NCBI RefSeq assembly: GCF_003993775.1
Contig: NZ_RJRZ01000013.1
Coordinates: 1 to 64,000 of the forward strand
Direction of reading: 5' to 3'
Source: Frigidibacter oleivorans
Lineage (GTDB): Bacteria > Pseudomonadota > Alphaproteobacteria > Rhodobacterales > Rhodobacteraceae
DNA: 64,000 nt
Each line of letters starts with the position of its first letter. Within the stretch, counting starts at the first letter, position 1. Made by a program: the position numbers and the translations under genes. Of the stretch, positions 28,971 to 37,412 are shown in pieces. A model generated the notes under the pieces. That model made no database searches. It was not told the DNA's origin and saw only the letters and a list, made by a program, of their open reading frames with translations.

Positions 28971-29019
28971 TCGCGCCCGCCGCGCTAGCAAGCGGTAGGG
29001 GACAGCGAACGAGGCGGCG

Positions 29020-29490
29020 ATGAACGACCACCAGTTGGAAATGACGGTGCTGATGACGCCGGACATGGCGAATTTCAGCGGCAAGGTGCATGGCGGCGCG
29101 CTGCTGAACCTGCTGGACCGCGTCGCCTTCTCCTGCGCCTCGCGCTATTCCAAACGCTATGCCGTCACGCTGTCGGTCGATCAGGTGTTCTTCCTCGAAC
29201 CGATCAATGTGGGCGAACTGGTCACCTTCCGCGCCGCGATCAACCTGACCGGCCGCACCTCGATGGAGGTGGGCATCCGGGTCGAAGCCGAGGATATCCG
29301 CGCCGGCACCCGCCGCCACACCAATTCCTGCTATTTCACCATGGTCGCCGTGGATGACGAGGGCCGGCCCGCCGGGGTGCCGCCGCTGGTGCCCGCGACC
29401 GATGCCGAGCGGCAACGGATGCGCGCGGCGGAGCTGCGGCGGGAACTGCGGCGCGAGCATCGCGAACGGCTGGAGGCGGTGAAGGGCTAG
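29020..29490 (+). CDS. Acyl-CoA thioesterase, hotdog fold (YciA/BFIT-like)
   Basis: 156 residues. The hotdog signature is MANFSGKVHGGALLNLLDRV, with VHGG and the catalytic Asp in LLD, and later the strand SVDQVFFLEPINVGELV. Would hydrolyse acyl-CoA thioesters in the cytosol. The C-terminal 25 residues are a highly charged helix (RMRAAELRRELRREHRERL). 49 bp after serB, possibly co-transcribed. Chain-length preference unknown. Confidence 0.85.
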   Translation: MNDHQLEMTVLMTPDMANFSGKVHGGALLNLLDRVAFSCASRYSKRYAVTLSVDQVFFLEPINVGELVTFRAAINLTGRTSMEVGIRVEAEDIRAGTRRHTNSCYFTMVAVDDEGRPAGVPPLVPATDAERQRMRAAELRRELRREHRERLEAVKG

Positions 29491-29508
29491 CCGCCTCCCG
29501 CCCCGCCG

Positions 29509-30498
29509 TCAGGCAAAGCCGGGGGCCAGCCGCATCTCGCCGGTGACGATGCCGCGCCAGTTCTTCTGCGGCCCGGTCAGATACTGCGCCACCACCGGAT
29601 GCCCCGGCTCCAGCGCGCCCAGCCGGACCAGGAGCGCGGTGATCGCCGCCTCGGCCGCGCGGGTGCCGCCATCGACGATCTTCAGCGCGATGCCGCGCCG
29701 CTGGTCGGGCAGGATCCCCACGAACACCGCCTCGGCGCCGGTCTTCACCGCGACGCGGCCCCCCATCGCCCGCATCAGCGCGGTGCAGGCCCGGCCCTCG
29801 CCCGCCACCAGTTCGGGAAAGGCGGCCATGGCCCGGGTCAGCCGGGCGGCGGCGCGGTCGCGCGCCCCGCCTTCGGGGTTCGCGCCGGCGAAGAAGGCCA
29901 TCGCCCGCGCCAGCCCCGCGACCGTGGTGGCGAAGTTCGGGGCGGAACAGCCGTCGATCCCGAAACCGGGGGAGGCTTCCTGCGTCACCTCCTCGAAGGC
30001 GGCGCGGATCGCCTGCTGCAGCGGGTGGTCGACTTCGACATATTCGGGGCCGGCTTTGGCGTGGCGCGTCCAGGTCAGGAAGCCCGCATGCTTGCCCGAA
30101 CAGTTGTTGTGAATCTGGCAGGGGCTGGTGCCGGAACAGGTCAGCCGGTCGCGTTCCGCCGGATCGCCGGGCATGTGGCTGCCGCAGCGCAGGTCGGCCT
30201 CGCCCAGCCCGAGGTCCGACAGCCAGCGCCCCACCGCCTCGACATGCAGCGCGGCGCCGTTGTGGCTGGCGCAGGCCAGCGCCAGCTGCGGCTCGGTCAG
30301 GCCGGCGGCATCGGCCGCGCCGCTTTCCAGCAGCGGCAGCGCCTGCAGCATCTTGCAGGAGGACCGCGGGAAGATCACCGCCTGCGGATCGCCCCAGGCC
30401 ATCTCGATCCCCGACGGGCCCCATATCACCGCGTGGCCGGCATGCCAGCTTTCCAGCATTCCGCCCCGCCACAGTTCGATCATCGGTTCGGCCGTCAT
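29509..30498 (-). CDS. Asparaginase, rhizobial/thermolabile type
   Basis: 329 residues. Matches the asparaginase family that resembles Rhizobium AnsA rather than the E. coli type: IELWRGGMLESWHAGHAVIW, FPRSSCKMLQALPLLESGAA, IHNNCSGKHAGFL and GIDGCSAPNFATTVAGLA are its hallmarks, with the Ser-Lys pair in PRSSCK. Converts asparagine to aspartate and ammonia. ATG 30498 with AGGGGA upstream. Convergent with the thioesterase gene, 18 bp between stops. Confidence 0.85.
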   Translation of the reverse strand: MTAEPMIELWRGGMLESWHAGHAVIWGPSGIEMAWGDPQAVIFPRSSCKMLQALPLLESGAADAAGLTEPQLALACASHNGAALHVEAVGRWLSDLGLGEADLRCGSHMPGDPAERDRLTCSGTSPCQIHNNCSGKHAGFLTWTRHAKAGPEYVEVDHPLQQAIRAAFEEVTQEASPGFGIDGCSAPNFATTVAGLARAMAFFAGANPEGGARDRAAARLTRAMAAFPELVAGEGRACTALMRAMGGRVAVKTGAEAVFVGILPDQRRGIALKIVDGGTRAAEAAITALLVRLGALEPGHPVVAQYLTGPQKNWRGIVTGEMRLAPGFA

Positions 30499-30725
30499 CC
30501 CGGATCCCCTCACACATGCGCGATTTTCCGCCTCCGGGGCTTTCGTCACGCGCCGGACTTGGGCTATCAGGCACATATCGAGTTGAAATGCCCGCCGCCA
30601 ACGGAAAAGGTGCAAAAAACCCGGGGTTGCCGCGATCCGGCGAACCAGGGCAGCCCGCAGGTGGGGGGCTCGGCAGGAACGCCCGCAAGGGCGAAGAGGC
30701 AGAGACGGCTGGAGGCATTGAGACG

Positions 30726-31259
30726 ATGACATCACGCATCACGCGGGGTTTCGCGACTGCGGCGGCACTGGCCGGCGCGCTGGCAGCGGGCATGGCCGGG
30801 GCCCAGGAATCGAGCAACCGGGTCGCGGCCAAGACCGACTGGAGCGTCTTCGTCGAGGAGAACCCGAAGGAATGCTGGGGCGTGTCCAAGCCCAAGGAGA
30901 CGGTGAACACCCGTGACGGCCAGGCCGTCCAGGTGCAGCGCGGCGACATCCTGCTGTTCATCACCTTCCGTCCGGGCAACGCCACGGGCGAGGTGTCCTT
31001 CACCGGCGGCTATCCCTTCGCCGGCGGCTCGACGGCGGATCTGGTCGTCGGCAACAGCACCTACAACCTGTTCACCGATGGCGAATGGGCCTGGTCGGGG
31101 TCGCGGGATGACGATGCCCGGATCATCGCGGCGATGAAGGCGGGGTCCTCGGCCGTGCTGACCGCGCGGTCGAGCCGGGGTACGCAGACGCAGGACACCT
31201 TCTCGCTGCTCGGCTTCACCGCGGCGATGGACGAGGCCGCCAGGCGCTGCGCCAGCTGA
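30726..31259 (+). CDS. Invasion-associated locus B (IalB) family protein
   Basis: 177 residues: signal peptide ending MAGAQ-ESSNR, then the IalB fold with WSVFVEENPKECWGVSKPKE, RGDILLFITFRPGNATGEVS and a late Cys in EAARRCAS that could pair with the early one. Periplasmic or secreted beta-rich protein; IalB was named in Bartonella, but homologues are common in non-pathogenic alphaproteobacteria, so no virulence role is implied. ATG 30726 chosen by the signal peptide. A rho-independent terminator follows. Confidence 0.8.
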   Translation: MTSRITRGFATAAALAGALAAGMAGAQESSNRVAAKTDWSVFVEENPKECWGVSKPKETVNTRDGQAVQVQRGDILLFITFRPGNATGEVSFTGGYPFAGGSTADLVVGNSTYNLFTDGEWAWSGSRDDDARIIAAMKAGSSAVLTARSSRGTQTQDTFSLLGFTAAMDEAARRCAS

Positions 31260-31283
31260 CGGCGGCCGCCATGATCGACGGAT

Positions 31284-31310
31284 GGCCCGGGCGATGGTCC
31301 GGGCCTTTGT
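31284..31310 (+). terminator. Rho-independent terminator after ialB-family gene
   Basis: GGCCCGG (31284-31290), an 8-nt loop and CCGGGCC (31299-31305), followed by TTTGT, 25 bp after the upstream stop codon. Confidence 0.65.
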
Positions 31311-31414
31311 CATGTCCGGTCTGCGGCAAGGGCTGTTTTGTTTTGCCCGCGAATCCCATATAGAGGCGCATTCCCGCCGCAGCCTTCCGCCGCCCAAGCC
31401 CGCCCGAGGCCCCG

Positions 31415-32617
31415 ATGACCGACCAGACGCCCGCCCAGACCGCCGTCGGCACGCCGATCACGCAGGACGTGCTGACGATCCCGCGCCGCCTGCCGGATGC
31501 GGCCCGCGTCAACATCGTCGGGCTGACGCGGGACCAGTTGCGCGCGGCGCTGGTCGAGGCGGGCACGCCCGAGAAGCAGGCGAAGATGCGCGTCGGCCAG
31601 ATCTGGCAATGGGTCTATTACTGGGGCGTGCGCGACTTCGCGGCGATGACCAACCTCGCCAAGGACTACCGCGCGCTGCTGGCCGACCGGTTCGAGATCG
31701 CCCTGCCCGAGGTGGTGTCGCGTCAGGTCTCGGCCGACGGCACGCGCAAATACCTCGTCCGCATCGCCGGCGGGCATGAGGTCGAGGTCGTCTATATCCC
31801 CGAAGAGGGGCGCGGCACGCTGTGCGTCTCGTCGCAGGTGGGCTGCACGCTGACCTGTTCCTTCTGCCATACCGGCACGCAAAAGCTGGTGCGCAACCTG
31901 ACCGCGGGCGAGATCGTGGGGCAGGTGATGCTGGCCCGCGACGATCTGGGCGAATGGCCCGCCGTCGGCACCGGATCGACCGGCGACCGGCTGGTGTCGA
32001 ACATCGTGCTGATGGGCATGGGCGAGCCGCTCTACAATTTCGAGAATGTGCGCGACGCGATGCGCGTGGTGATGGATGGCGAGGGCATCGGGCTGGGCCG
32101 CCGCCGGATCACGCTGTCCACCTCGGGCATCGTGCCGGAAATCGCCCGCACCGCCGAAGAGATCGGCTGCCAGCTGGCGATCAGCTTCCACGCCACCACC
32201 GACGAGGTGCGCGACCGGCTGGTGCCGGTGAACCGCAAGTGGAACATCGAAACGCTGCTGGCCGCGCTGCGCGACTATCCGAAACTGTCGAACAGCGAGC
32301 GGATCACCTTCGAATATGTGATGCTGAAGGACGTGAACGACAGCGATGCCGATGCGCGGCGGCTGGTGAAGCTGATCCAGGGCATCCCCGCGAAGATCAA
32401 CCTGATCCCCTTCAACGAATGGCCGGGCGCGCCCTATCAGCGGTCGGACTGGGAGAGGATCGAGGCCTTCGCCGACATCATCTACAAGGCGGGCTATGCC
32501 TCGCCGATCCGCACGCCGCGGGGCGAGGATATCATGGCCGCCTGCGGCCAGCTGAAATCCGCGACCGAGCGCGCCCGCAAGTCCCGCGCCGCCATCGCCG
32601 CCGAGGCGGGGCTCTAG
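31415..32617 (+). CDS. rlmN: 23S rRNA (adenine(2503)-C(2))-methyltransferase
   Basis: 400-residue radical-SAM enzyme that methylates A2503 of 23S rRNA and A37 of some tRNAs. The cluster motif CxxxCxxC lies in [16 protein letters not shown]; the SAM-binding segments are [12 protein letters not shown] and [14 protein letters not shown]; the second catalytic Cys is in DIMAACGQL near the C-terminus. Length and spacing are normal. ATG with GAGG a few bases upstream. Confidence 0.96.
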   Translation: MTDQTPAQTAVGTPITQDVLTIPRRLPDAARVNIVGLTRDQLRAALVEAGTPEKQAKMRVGQIWQWVYYWGVRDFAAMTNLAKDYRALLADRFEIALPEVVSRQVSADGTRKYLVRIAGGHEVEVVYIPEEGRGTLCVSSQVGCTLTCSFCHTGTQKLVRNLTAGEIVGQVMLARDDLGEWPAVGTGSTGDRLVSNIVLMGMGEPLYNFENVRDAMRVVMDGEGIGLGRRRITLSTSGIVPEIARTAEEIGCQLAISFHATTDEVRDRLVPVNRKWNIETLLAALRDYPKLSNSERITFEYVMLKDVNDSDADARRLVKLIQGIPAKINLIPFNEWPGAPYQRSDWERIEAFADIIYKAGYASPIRTPRGEDIMAACGQLKSATERARKSRAAIAAEAGL

Positions 32618-32668
32618 GGAACGCCGCCGCCCGCCCGCGCGTTGGCCGCAAGGCCGATGGAGGGTGCG

Positions 32669-32884
32669 ATGGCGAAATTCTCGAAGGGCGACACCGTTCG
32701 CTGGACCTGGGGCCGGGGCGAGGGCAAAGGCGAAGTGGCCGAGGTCTTCACCCGCCGCGTGCAGCGCACCATCAAGGGCAAGACCATCACCCGCAAGGGC
32801 ACCAAGGCGCGACCCGCCTATCTGCTGCGGCAGGAGGATGGCGACCGGGTGCTGAAGCTGGAAAGCGAATTGTTGAAGGGGTGA
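32669..32884 (+). CDS. Small DUF2945-type protein (TUDOR-like)
   Basis: 71 residues: MAKFSKGDTVRWTWGRGEGK, then RVQRTIKGKTITRKGTKARP and AYLLRQEDGDRVLKLESELLKG. This is the compact beta-barrel family annotated as DUF2945/hypervirulence-associated TUDOR domain, with the KGDxVxW opening and the final LKLxSEL. Cytoplasmic, basic, function unknown. ATG 32669 with GGAGG 6 nt upstream decides the start. 51 bp after rlmN. Confidence 0.85.
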   Translation: MAKFSKGDTVRWTWGRGEGKGEVAEVFTRRVQRTIKGKTITRKGTKARPAYLLRQEDGDRVLKLESELLKG

Positions 32885-33035
32885 CGGCCCCGCGACCGTT
32901 CCCGGCCCCCCCGATAACCGCATGGTGATCCGCTGTTATCGAACCGGCGCCGGGCCGGCCCGTTGGGCCTCGGGCGCGTGCGCGTGTGCGGGCCCCATTC
33001 GCCACATGAACTCGCCATCAGACAGGGGATCTGCC

Positions 33036-34346
33036 ATGCAACGACCGACCCTCCGAGCGACGCCCGCCTTCGTGACCGGAACCTCCGCCAGCCTGCTGGC
33101 CTTGTTGCTGGCGGGCCCGGCGCTGGCGCAGGGGGCGGAAGGCACCGATCCCGCGCATGGCGACGAAGGCACGGCCGCCGGCCTGCCGGTGGAAACCGCC
33201 GCCCCCAACGCCCCCGACCAGGAACCCGCCTTCATCGGCCAGACCCGCGCGCCGCAGCCCCGCGAGATGCCCGAGGTCGAGACCGAGGTGGTGGCCGAGG
33301 GCCTGCCGCAGCTGTGGTCGATGGAATTCCTGCCGGACGGGCGCATGCTCGTCTCGGCCAAGGAAGGCGCCATGCACATCGTGGCCGAGGACGGCAGCGT
33401 CGGCCCCGCCATCGAGGGCGTGCCCGAGGTGGCGGCGGTGGGGCAGGGCGGTCTTCTGGACCTCGCCCTGTCGCCGGAATTCGAGGAGGACGGGCTCGTC
33501 TTCTTCTCCTTCGCCGAACCGCGCGATGGCGGCAACGGCACCTCGGTCGCCCGCGGCCGGCTGGAGATGGGCGAGGATGCCACGACCCTGACCGATGTCA
33601 GCGTCATCTTCCGCCAGATGCCCACCTATGACGGCGACAAGCATTTCGGCTCGCGCCTCGTCTTCGACGGCGAGGGCGACCTGTTCGTCACCGTGGGCGA
33701 ACGCTCCGACCGCCAGACGCGGGTCGAGGCGCAGGACCCGGAAAGCGGGTTCGGCAAGATCTTTCACATCACGCCCGACGGCGCGCCCGCGCCCGGCAAT
33801 CCTTTCGCCGAGGGCGGTGCCAATGCCGGCGCCGGCCTGCCCGAGGTCTGGAGCATCGGCCACCGCAACCTGCAGGCGGCGACGCTGGGGCCGGACGGGG
33901 CATTGTGGACGGTCGAGCACGGTCCGCGCGGCGGCGACGAACTGAACCGTCCCGAGGCCGGGCGCAACTATGGCTGGCCGGAAGTCACCTACGGCATCGA
34001 CTACAGCGGCGCGCCCATCGGCGACGGCATCACCGAGATGGAGGGCACGCAGCAGCCGATCTATTACTGGGATCCGGTGATCGCCCCCTCGGGCATGGCG
34101 CTGTACCAGGGCGACGAGTTCCCCGAATGGCAGGATGCGCTGCTGGTGGGCGGGCTGGTCTCGGAAGGCGTGGTGGTGCTGCATGTCGAAGGCGACCGCG
34201 TCCATTACGAGGAACGGGTGCCGCTGGACGCGCGGGTCCGCGACGTGAAGGTCGGCCCCGATGGCGCGGTCTATGCCGCGACCGAGAACCGGCAGGCGGG
34301 AAGCTCGCAGATCCTGCGCCTGACCGCGGCCGGGTCCGGCCAGTAA
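33036..34346 (+). CDS. PQQ-dependent sugar dehydrogenase (soluble aldose dehydrogenase-like)
   Basis: 436 residues. Signal peptide (LLALLLAGPALAQ), a low-complexity linker of about 50 residues, then a six-bladed propeller of the GSDH/YliI family: GLPQLWSMEFLPDGRMLVSA, GLLDLALSPEF, HFGSRLVFDGEGDLFVTVGE (catalytic His region), IGHRNLQAATLGPDGALWTV, HGPRGGDELN and NYGWPEVTYG. Oxidises aldoses in the periplasm with bound PQQ. ATG 33036 (AGGGGA upstream) chosen over ATG 33006 because the signal peptide then starts properly. Confidence 0.88.
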   Translation: MQRPTLRATPAFVTGTSASLLALLLAGPALAQGAEGTDPAHGDEGTAAGLPVETAAPNAPDQEPAFIGQTRAPQPREMPEVETEVVAEGLPQLWSMEFLPDGRMLVSAKEGAMHIVAEDGSVGPAIEGVPEVAAVGQGGLLDLALSPEFEEDGLVFFSFAEPRDGGNGTSVARGRLEMGEDATTLTDVSVIFRQMPTYDGDKHFGSRLVFDGEGDLFVTVGERSDRQTRVEAQDPESGFGKIFHITPDGAPAPGNPFAEGGANAGAGLPEVWSIGHRNLQAATLGPDGALWTVEHGPRGGDELNRPEAGRNYGWPEVTYGIDYSGAPIGDGITEMEGTQQPIYYWDPVIAPSGMALYQGDEFPEWQDALLVGGLVSEGVVVLHVEGDRVHYEERVPLDARVRDVKVGPDGAVYAATENRQAGSSQILRLTAAGSGQ

Positions 34347-34373
34347 GGCAACGGCAGGACAGGCTGTTGCGGC

Positions 34374-34456
34374 GGCTGGCCAAAAGTTCTGGCCAGCCTG
34401 ACGGCGGAATGGCAATAGGGCCACGTTCCGGCCCGCGGGCAATTGGCGCCCGCGGG
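34374..34456. repeat. Two inverted repeats between the sugar dehydrogenase and the next gene
   Basis: GGCTGGCC (34374-34381) with GGCCAGCC (34391-34398), and CCCGCGGGC (34432-34440) with GCCCGCGGG (34448-34456). Both are perfect stems with loops of 9 and 7 nt. No T tract follows either, so they are weak terminator candidates at best; they may be mRNA-stability or regulator sites. Confidence 0.45.
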
Positions 34457-34562
34457 TCCGGTAGTCGGGACCCGCATCTTGCCGCACTGCCCAAGACCCG
34501 CCTTCTGGCCGCGCCCCCGGCGTCCCGCGCCGCCCGGCCGCCGGCGCAGTGCTGTCCACGCG

Positions 34563-35228
34563 GTGCGGGCGGCGCTTGCCCCCATCCTGCTGGCCCTGGC
34601 GCTGGCGGGCGCGCCGGTCCCCTCGGCGGCGCAGACCGCCCCGCAGTTTCCTGCCCCGCCGCCCGCCCGCTCGGGTTTTTCCGGCCCCTCCTTTTCGGCC
34701 CGGCCCTTCGCCCCGCCGGTGCCGTTTCCCGAGGAACGCCGCACCAACCTCGTGTCGCTGCGGCAGGGCGGCCAGCGCAGCACCGATGTCCGCAGCCTGC
34801 GCCCCGGCGGCTATGAGCTGTCCGACGGCACCCGTGTGCGGTTCCGGGACTGGTACAGTTCGGACTGGGAGGATCTGAGTATCCTGCTGCTGACCCAGGT
34901 GACGCCGGATTTCGGCATTCTCTGGGGCGTCAGCACCGGCGAATCCGGGCCGAAATACCGCATCGACCCCAGCCTGCGCCTTGGCTTCACCCGGCAGTGG
35001 CAGGTCTCGCCCAATGCCTTCCTTACGCTGACCGCCTCGACGATTCTCGGCGGATCGGTGACGGAGGAGACATGCACCGCGGACTACGGTGCCATTGGTG
35101 GCGTGCAGGAGGTCAATTGCAGGCTCGCTGCCTCGACTCTTGCTCCAAGCGAGACGCTGCAGTATCTCCTCGACGTGCCGCCTTACGATCGACACGTTGT
35201 TACGTTGAGCTACCGCTGGAATTTCTGA
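34563..35228 (+). CDS. Exported beta-rich protein, probable small outer-membrane barrel
   Basis: About 222 residues if the GTG at 34563 is used, which gives a clean signal peptide (ILLALALAGAPVPSAAQ). A Pro-rich linker follows, then amphipathic stretches (LRLGFTRQWQVSPNAFLTLT, RHVVTLSYRWNF) and a C-terminal Phe preceded by alternating hydrophobic residues, the usual outer-membrane beta-barrel end. No family recognised. The frame is open to 34443 and the start is uncertain, without a good ribosome-binding site. Ends 34 bp before the subtilase, same strand. Confidence 0.55.
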   Translation: MRAALAPILLALALAGAPVPSAAQTAPQFPAPPPARSGFSGPSFSARPFAPPVPFPEERRTNLVSLRQGGQRSTDVRSLRPGGYELSDGTRVRFRDWYSSDWEDLSILLLTQVTPDFGILWGVSTGESGPKYRIDPSLRLGFTRQWQVSPNAFLTLTASTILGGSVTEETCTADYGAIGGVQEVNCRLAASTLAPSETLQYLLDVPPYDRHVVTLSYRWNF

Positions 35229-35262
35229 GGGATCCGCGCAGTCGCGGTTTGGAGTAATCAAA

Positions 35263-36153
35263 ATGACTTTCAAGGGAATGGCCTTGGCGGGCATCGCTGC
35301 CGTCACCCTGTCCTTGTCGGCGGGTGTTGCCGGGGCGCAGGTTCTGCAGGACTGGATGAGCGACGATGTCGCCGATGCCTGGGCCGACGATTACAAGGGC
35401 CAGGGCGTGTCGGTGACCGTCATCGACGACTTCACCAGCAATGACCGCTTCCGCGGCAACCTGGGCGAAGGCTCGAAGAAGTGGACCCACGGCATGTGGA
35501 CCGGCCGCCAGATCATGCTGCTGGCGCCCGAGGCGGATTTCTACGCCAAGAACTTCACCTCGAACTCGGCTGTCCAACTGCACAGCGGGCTGGACGTGCT
35601 GAACCTCAGCTACGGGATGTACATCCCCAAGCGGTTCCCGACGGGTGCGATCCCGTGGGGCGCGCGCGAGGAATCGATCATCGAATATGCGCAGACCGGG
35701 CAGGCCGTGGTCGTGAAGGCCGCCGGCAACGACGCGGTCGCGATCGGCGATGCCGTGGGCGGCAGCATCGACCAGCTGAACATGGCGCTGGTCGGCGGCG
35801 AATCGACCCTGTTCGTCGGCGCGCTGGAACATAACGGCACCGTGGACAATCCGGCCTATCTGGCCGATTACTCCAACTACGCCGGCGACAATGCCGAGGT
35901 GCAGGAAAACTTCCTGGTGGTCGGCGTCGAGGGCGACATCACCGGCCTCTACGGCACCTCCTTCGCCGCGCCGGTCGTGTCGGGCTATGCCGCCATCCTG
36001 GGCAGCAAGTTCACCACCGCCACGCCCGAGGACATCACCAACCGCCTGCTCGACACCGCCCGCACCGATACGGTCGCGGATTACGACGTGGCGGTGCACG
36101 GGCAGGGCGAGGCGAGCCTGTCGCGCGCGCTGGCGCCGAACACCATCAACTGA
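35263..36153 (+). CDS. Secreted subtilisin-like serine protease (S8), compact
   Basis: 296 residues: signal peptide (SLSAGVAGAQ), then a short subtilase domain with candidate catalytic Asp in VSVTVIDDFTSN, His in KKWTHGMWTGRQI, the oxyanion Asn in VVVKAAGNDAVA and Ser in GLYGTSFAAPVVSG. There is no long prodomain and no C-terminal extension, so it is small for the family. Likely periplasmic or exported. Paired with the barrel-like gene just upstream; strong terminator directly downstream, so the two form their own unit. Confidence 0.8.
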   Translation: MTFKGMALAGIAAVTLSLSAGVAGAQVLQDWMSDDVADAWADDYKGQGVSVTVIDDFTSNDRFRGNLGEGSKKWTHGMWTGRQIMLLAPEADFYAKNFTSNSAVQLHSGLDVLNLSYGMYIPKRFPTGAIPWGAREESIIEYAQTGQAVVVKAAGNDAVAIGDAVGGSIDQLNMALVGGESTLFVGALEHNGTVDNPAYLADYSNYAGDNAEVQENFLVVGVEGDITGLYGTSFAAPVVSGYAAILGSKFTTATPEDITNRLLDTARTDTVADYDVAVHGQGEASLSRALAPNTIN

Positions 36154-36177
36154 GATCCCGCCCGCAGGCAGGATCGG

Positions 36178-36203
36178 AAGGGCCGGGACATCCCGGCCCT
36201 TTT
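36178..36203 (+). terminator. Rho-independent terminator after subtilase
   Basis: AAGGGCCGGGA (36178-36188) pairs perfectly with TCCCGGCCCTT (36191-36201), tight loop, followed by TTTT. It lies between the subtilase stop and the convergent ohr stop and may serve both directions. Confidence 0.85.
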
Positions 36204-36234
36204 CGCATGCGGCGACGCGTGCCGCGGCAGGGGA

Positions 36235-36660
36235 TCAGAGGACGGTCAGGCCGACATCGACATTGTTGCGGGTCGCGTTGGAATAGGGGCAGGTCTGGTG
36301 CGCCGCCGCGACCAGCCGTTCCGCATCCTCGCGCGCCAGTCCCGGCAAGCTGATCGCCAGATCAGCGGTGATGCCGAAGCCGCCTTCCGCGCGCGGACCG
36401 ATCCCGACAGAGGCGGTGATGGACGCATCGGCGGGGATCTTCAGCTTCTGCTGACCGGCGACTGCCTTCAGTGCGCCGAGGAAGCAGGCGGCATAGCCCG
36501 CGGCGAACAGCTGTTCGGGATTGGTGCCGGCGCCGCCCGCACCGCCCAGTTCCTGCGGCGTCGACAGCGCGACCTCCAGACGGCCGTCGTCGCTGCGGGC
36601 CTGACCTTCGCGCCCGCCGGTGGCAGTGGCCTGGGTCTTGTAGAGAACCTTGACAGACAT
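36235..36660 (-). CDS. ohr: Organic hydroperoxide resistance protein
   Basis: 141-residue Ohr/OsmC-fold thiol peroxidase. Both catalytic Cys are present, in [15 protein letters not shown] and [16 protein letters not shown], the latter being the characteristic Ohr ending. Opening [15 protein letters not shown] is typical. Two adjacent ATGs (36663, 36660); the second has better spacing to AAGGAG. Reduces organic hydroperoxides with lipoylated reductants. Divergent from ohrR with shared operators. Confidence 0.95.
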   Translation of the reverse strand: MSVKVLYKTQATATGGREGQARSDDGRLEVALSTPQELGGAGGAGTNPEQLFAAGYAACFLGALKAVAGQQKLKIPADASITASVGIGPRAEGGFGITADLAISLPGLAREDAERLVAAAHQTCPYSNATRNNVDVGLTVL

Positions 36661-36676
36661 CATCGCTCCTTTTTGC

Positions 36677-36773
36677 TTATCGCGGTAATTATGTTCGCGA
36701 CAAGTGAACGACTGGCCGCTGCGACGGATCATGCCCAGCTTTTTCGTTGCCGCGATAACTAATATCGTGGTAA
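36677..36773. promoter_or_regulatory. ohr/ohrR intergenic operators
   Basis: Two related sites. Near ohr: TTATCGCG (36677-36684) with CGCGACAA (36696-36703). Near ohrR: TTGCCGCGATA (36747-36757) with TATCGTGGTAA (36763-36773), 9 of 11 paired. The half-site TATCGYGGTAA occurs in both (36678-36688 and 36763-36773). OhrR is the natural candidate binder, repressing both genes until its Cys is oxidised; this is inferred from position. Confidence 0.5.
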
Positions 36774-36781
36774 GTGGCGCC

Positions 36782-37237
36782 ATGACCCACATTCCCACAC
36801 TTGATGAACGTCTCTGCTTCTCGCTCTACGCGGCCTCCCTTGCCATCAACCGGCTCTACAAGCCGCTGCTGGACCGGCTGGGCATCACCTATCCGCAATA
36901 TCTTGTGCTGCACGTGCTGTGGGAGGAGGATGGCCGCGGCATCGGGGCAATCGCCGCCCGGCTGGATCTGGAGCCGAGCACGATCACGCCGCTGGTCAAG
37001 CGGCTGGAGGCGGCGGGGCTCGTCAGCCGGGCGCGCCGGGTCGACGACGAACGCGGGGTTCTGGTGACGCTGACGGATCGCGGCCGCGCGCTGCAGGCCG
37101 ATACCGTCTGCCTGGCCGAGGCGCTGTTTGCCCAGGCCGACATGTCGCCCAAGCGTTTAGCGGCGCTCAACCACGAGATCCGGCACCTGCACCACGCGCT
37201 GACGCAACGCAAGGGCGAGGCCCCGGCCGGGGCGTGA
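36782..37237 (+). CDS. ohrR: MarR-family organic peroxide sensor OhrR
   Basis: 151-residue winged-helix regulator. The peroxide-sensing Cys lies in [20 protein letters not shown], the exact OhrR context, followed by [20 protein letters not shown] and the recognition region [23 protein letters not shown] 36782 gives the family start; the frame remains open upstream across the operator. Divergently transcribed from ohr. Confidence 0.92.
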   Translation: MTHIPTLDERLCFSLYAASLAINRLYKPLLDRLGITYPQYLVLHVLWEEDGRGIGAIAARLDLEPSTITPLVKRLEAAGLVSRARRVDDERGVLVTLTDRGRALQADTVCLAEALFAQADMSPKRLAALNHEIRHLHHALTQRKGEAPAGA

Positions 37238-37253
37238 TCCTAGAAGGGGAGGG

Positions 37254-37330
37254 TGGTGGCGAGGGGGGGACTCGAACCCCCGACCCCGTGATTATGAGTC
37301 ACGTGCTCTAACCTGCTGAGCTACCTAGCC
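37254..37330 (-). tRNA. tRNA-Met (CAT), elongator type, CCA encoded
   Basis: 77-nt cloverleaf on the minus strand: acceptor GGCTAGG, D-arm GCTC...GAGC, anticodon arm CGTGA-CTCATAA-TCACG with anticodon CAT, T-arm GGGGG-TTCGAGT-CCCCC, acceptor CCTCGCC, A73 and encoded CCA. The acceptor stem has one U4-C69 mismatch. The D-loop and first-pair pattern (G1-C72) indicate elongator rather than initiator; tRNA-Ile2 with a modified CAT cannot be fully excluded by eye. Confidence 0.92.
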
Positions 37331-37412
37331 GCCGTGCCGCGCTAGCTAGACAAGGCGGGGTTCGGCGTCAAGGGGAAACCCGCCCGCGGACTGCGGACCG
37401 CCTGCCTGCGCC

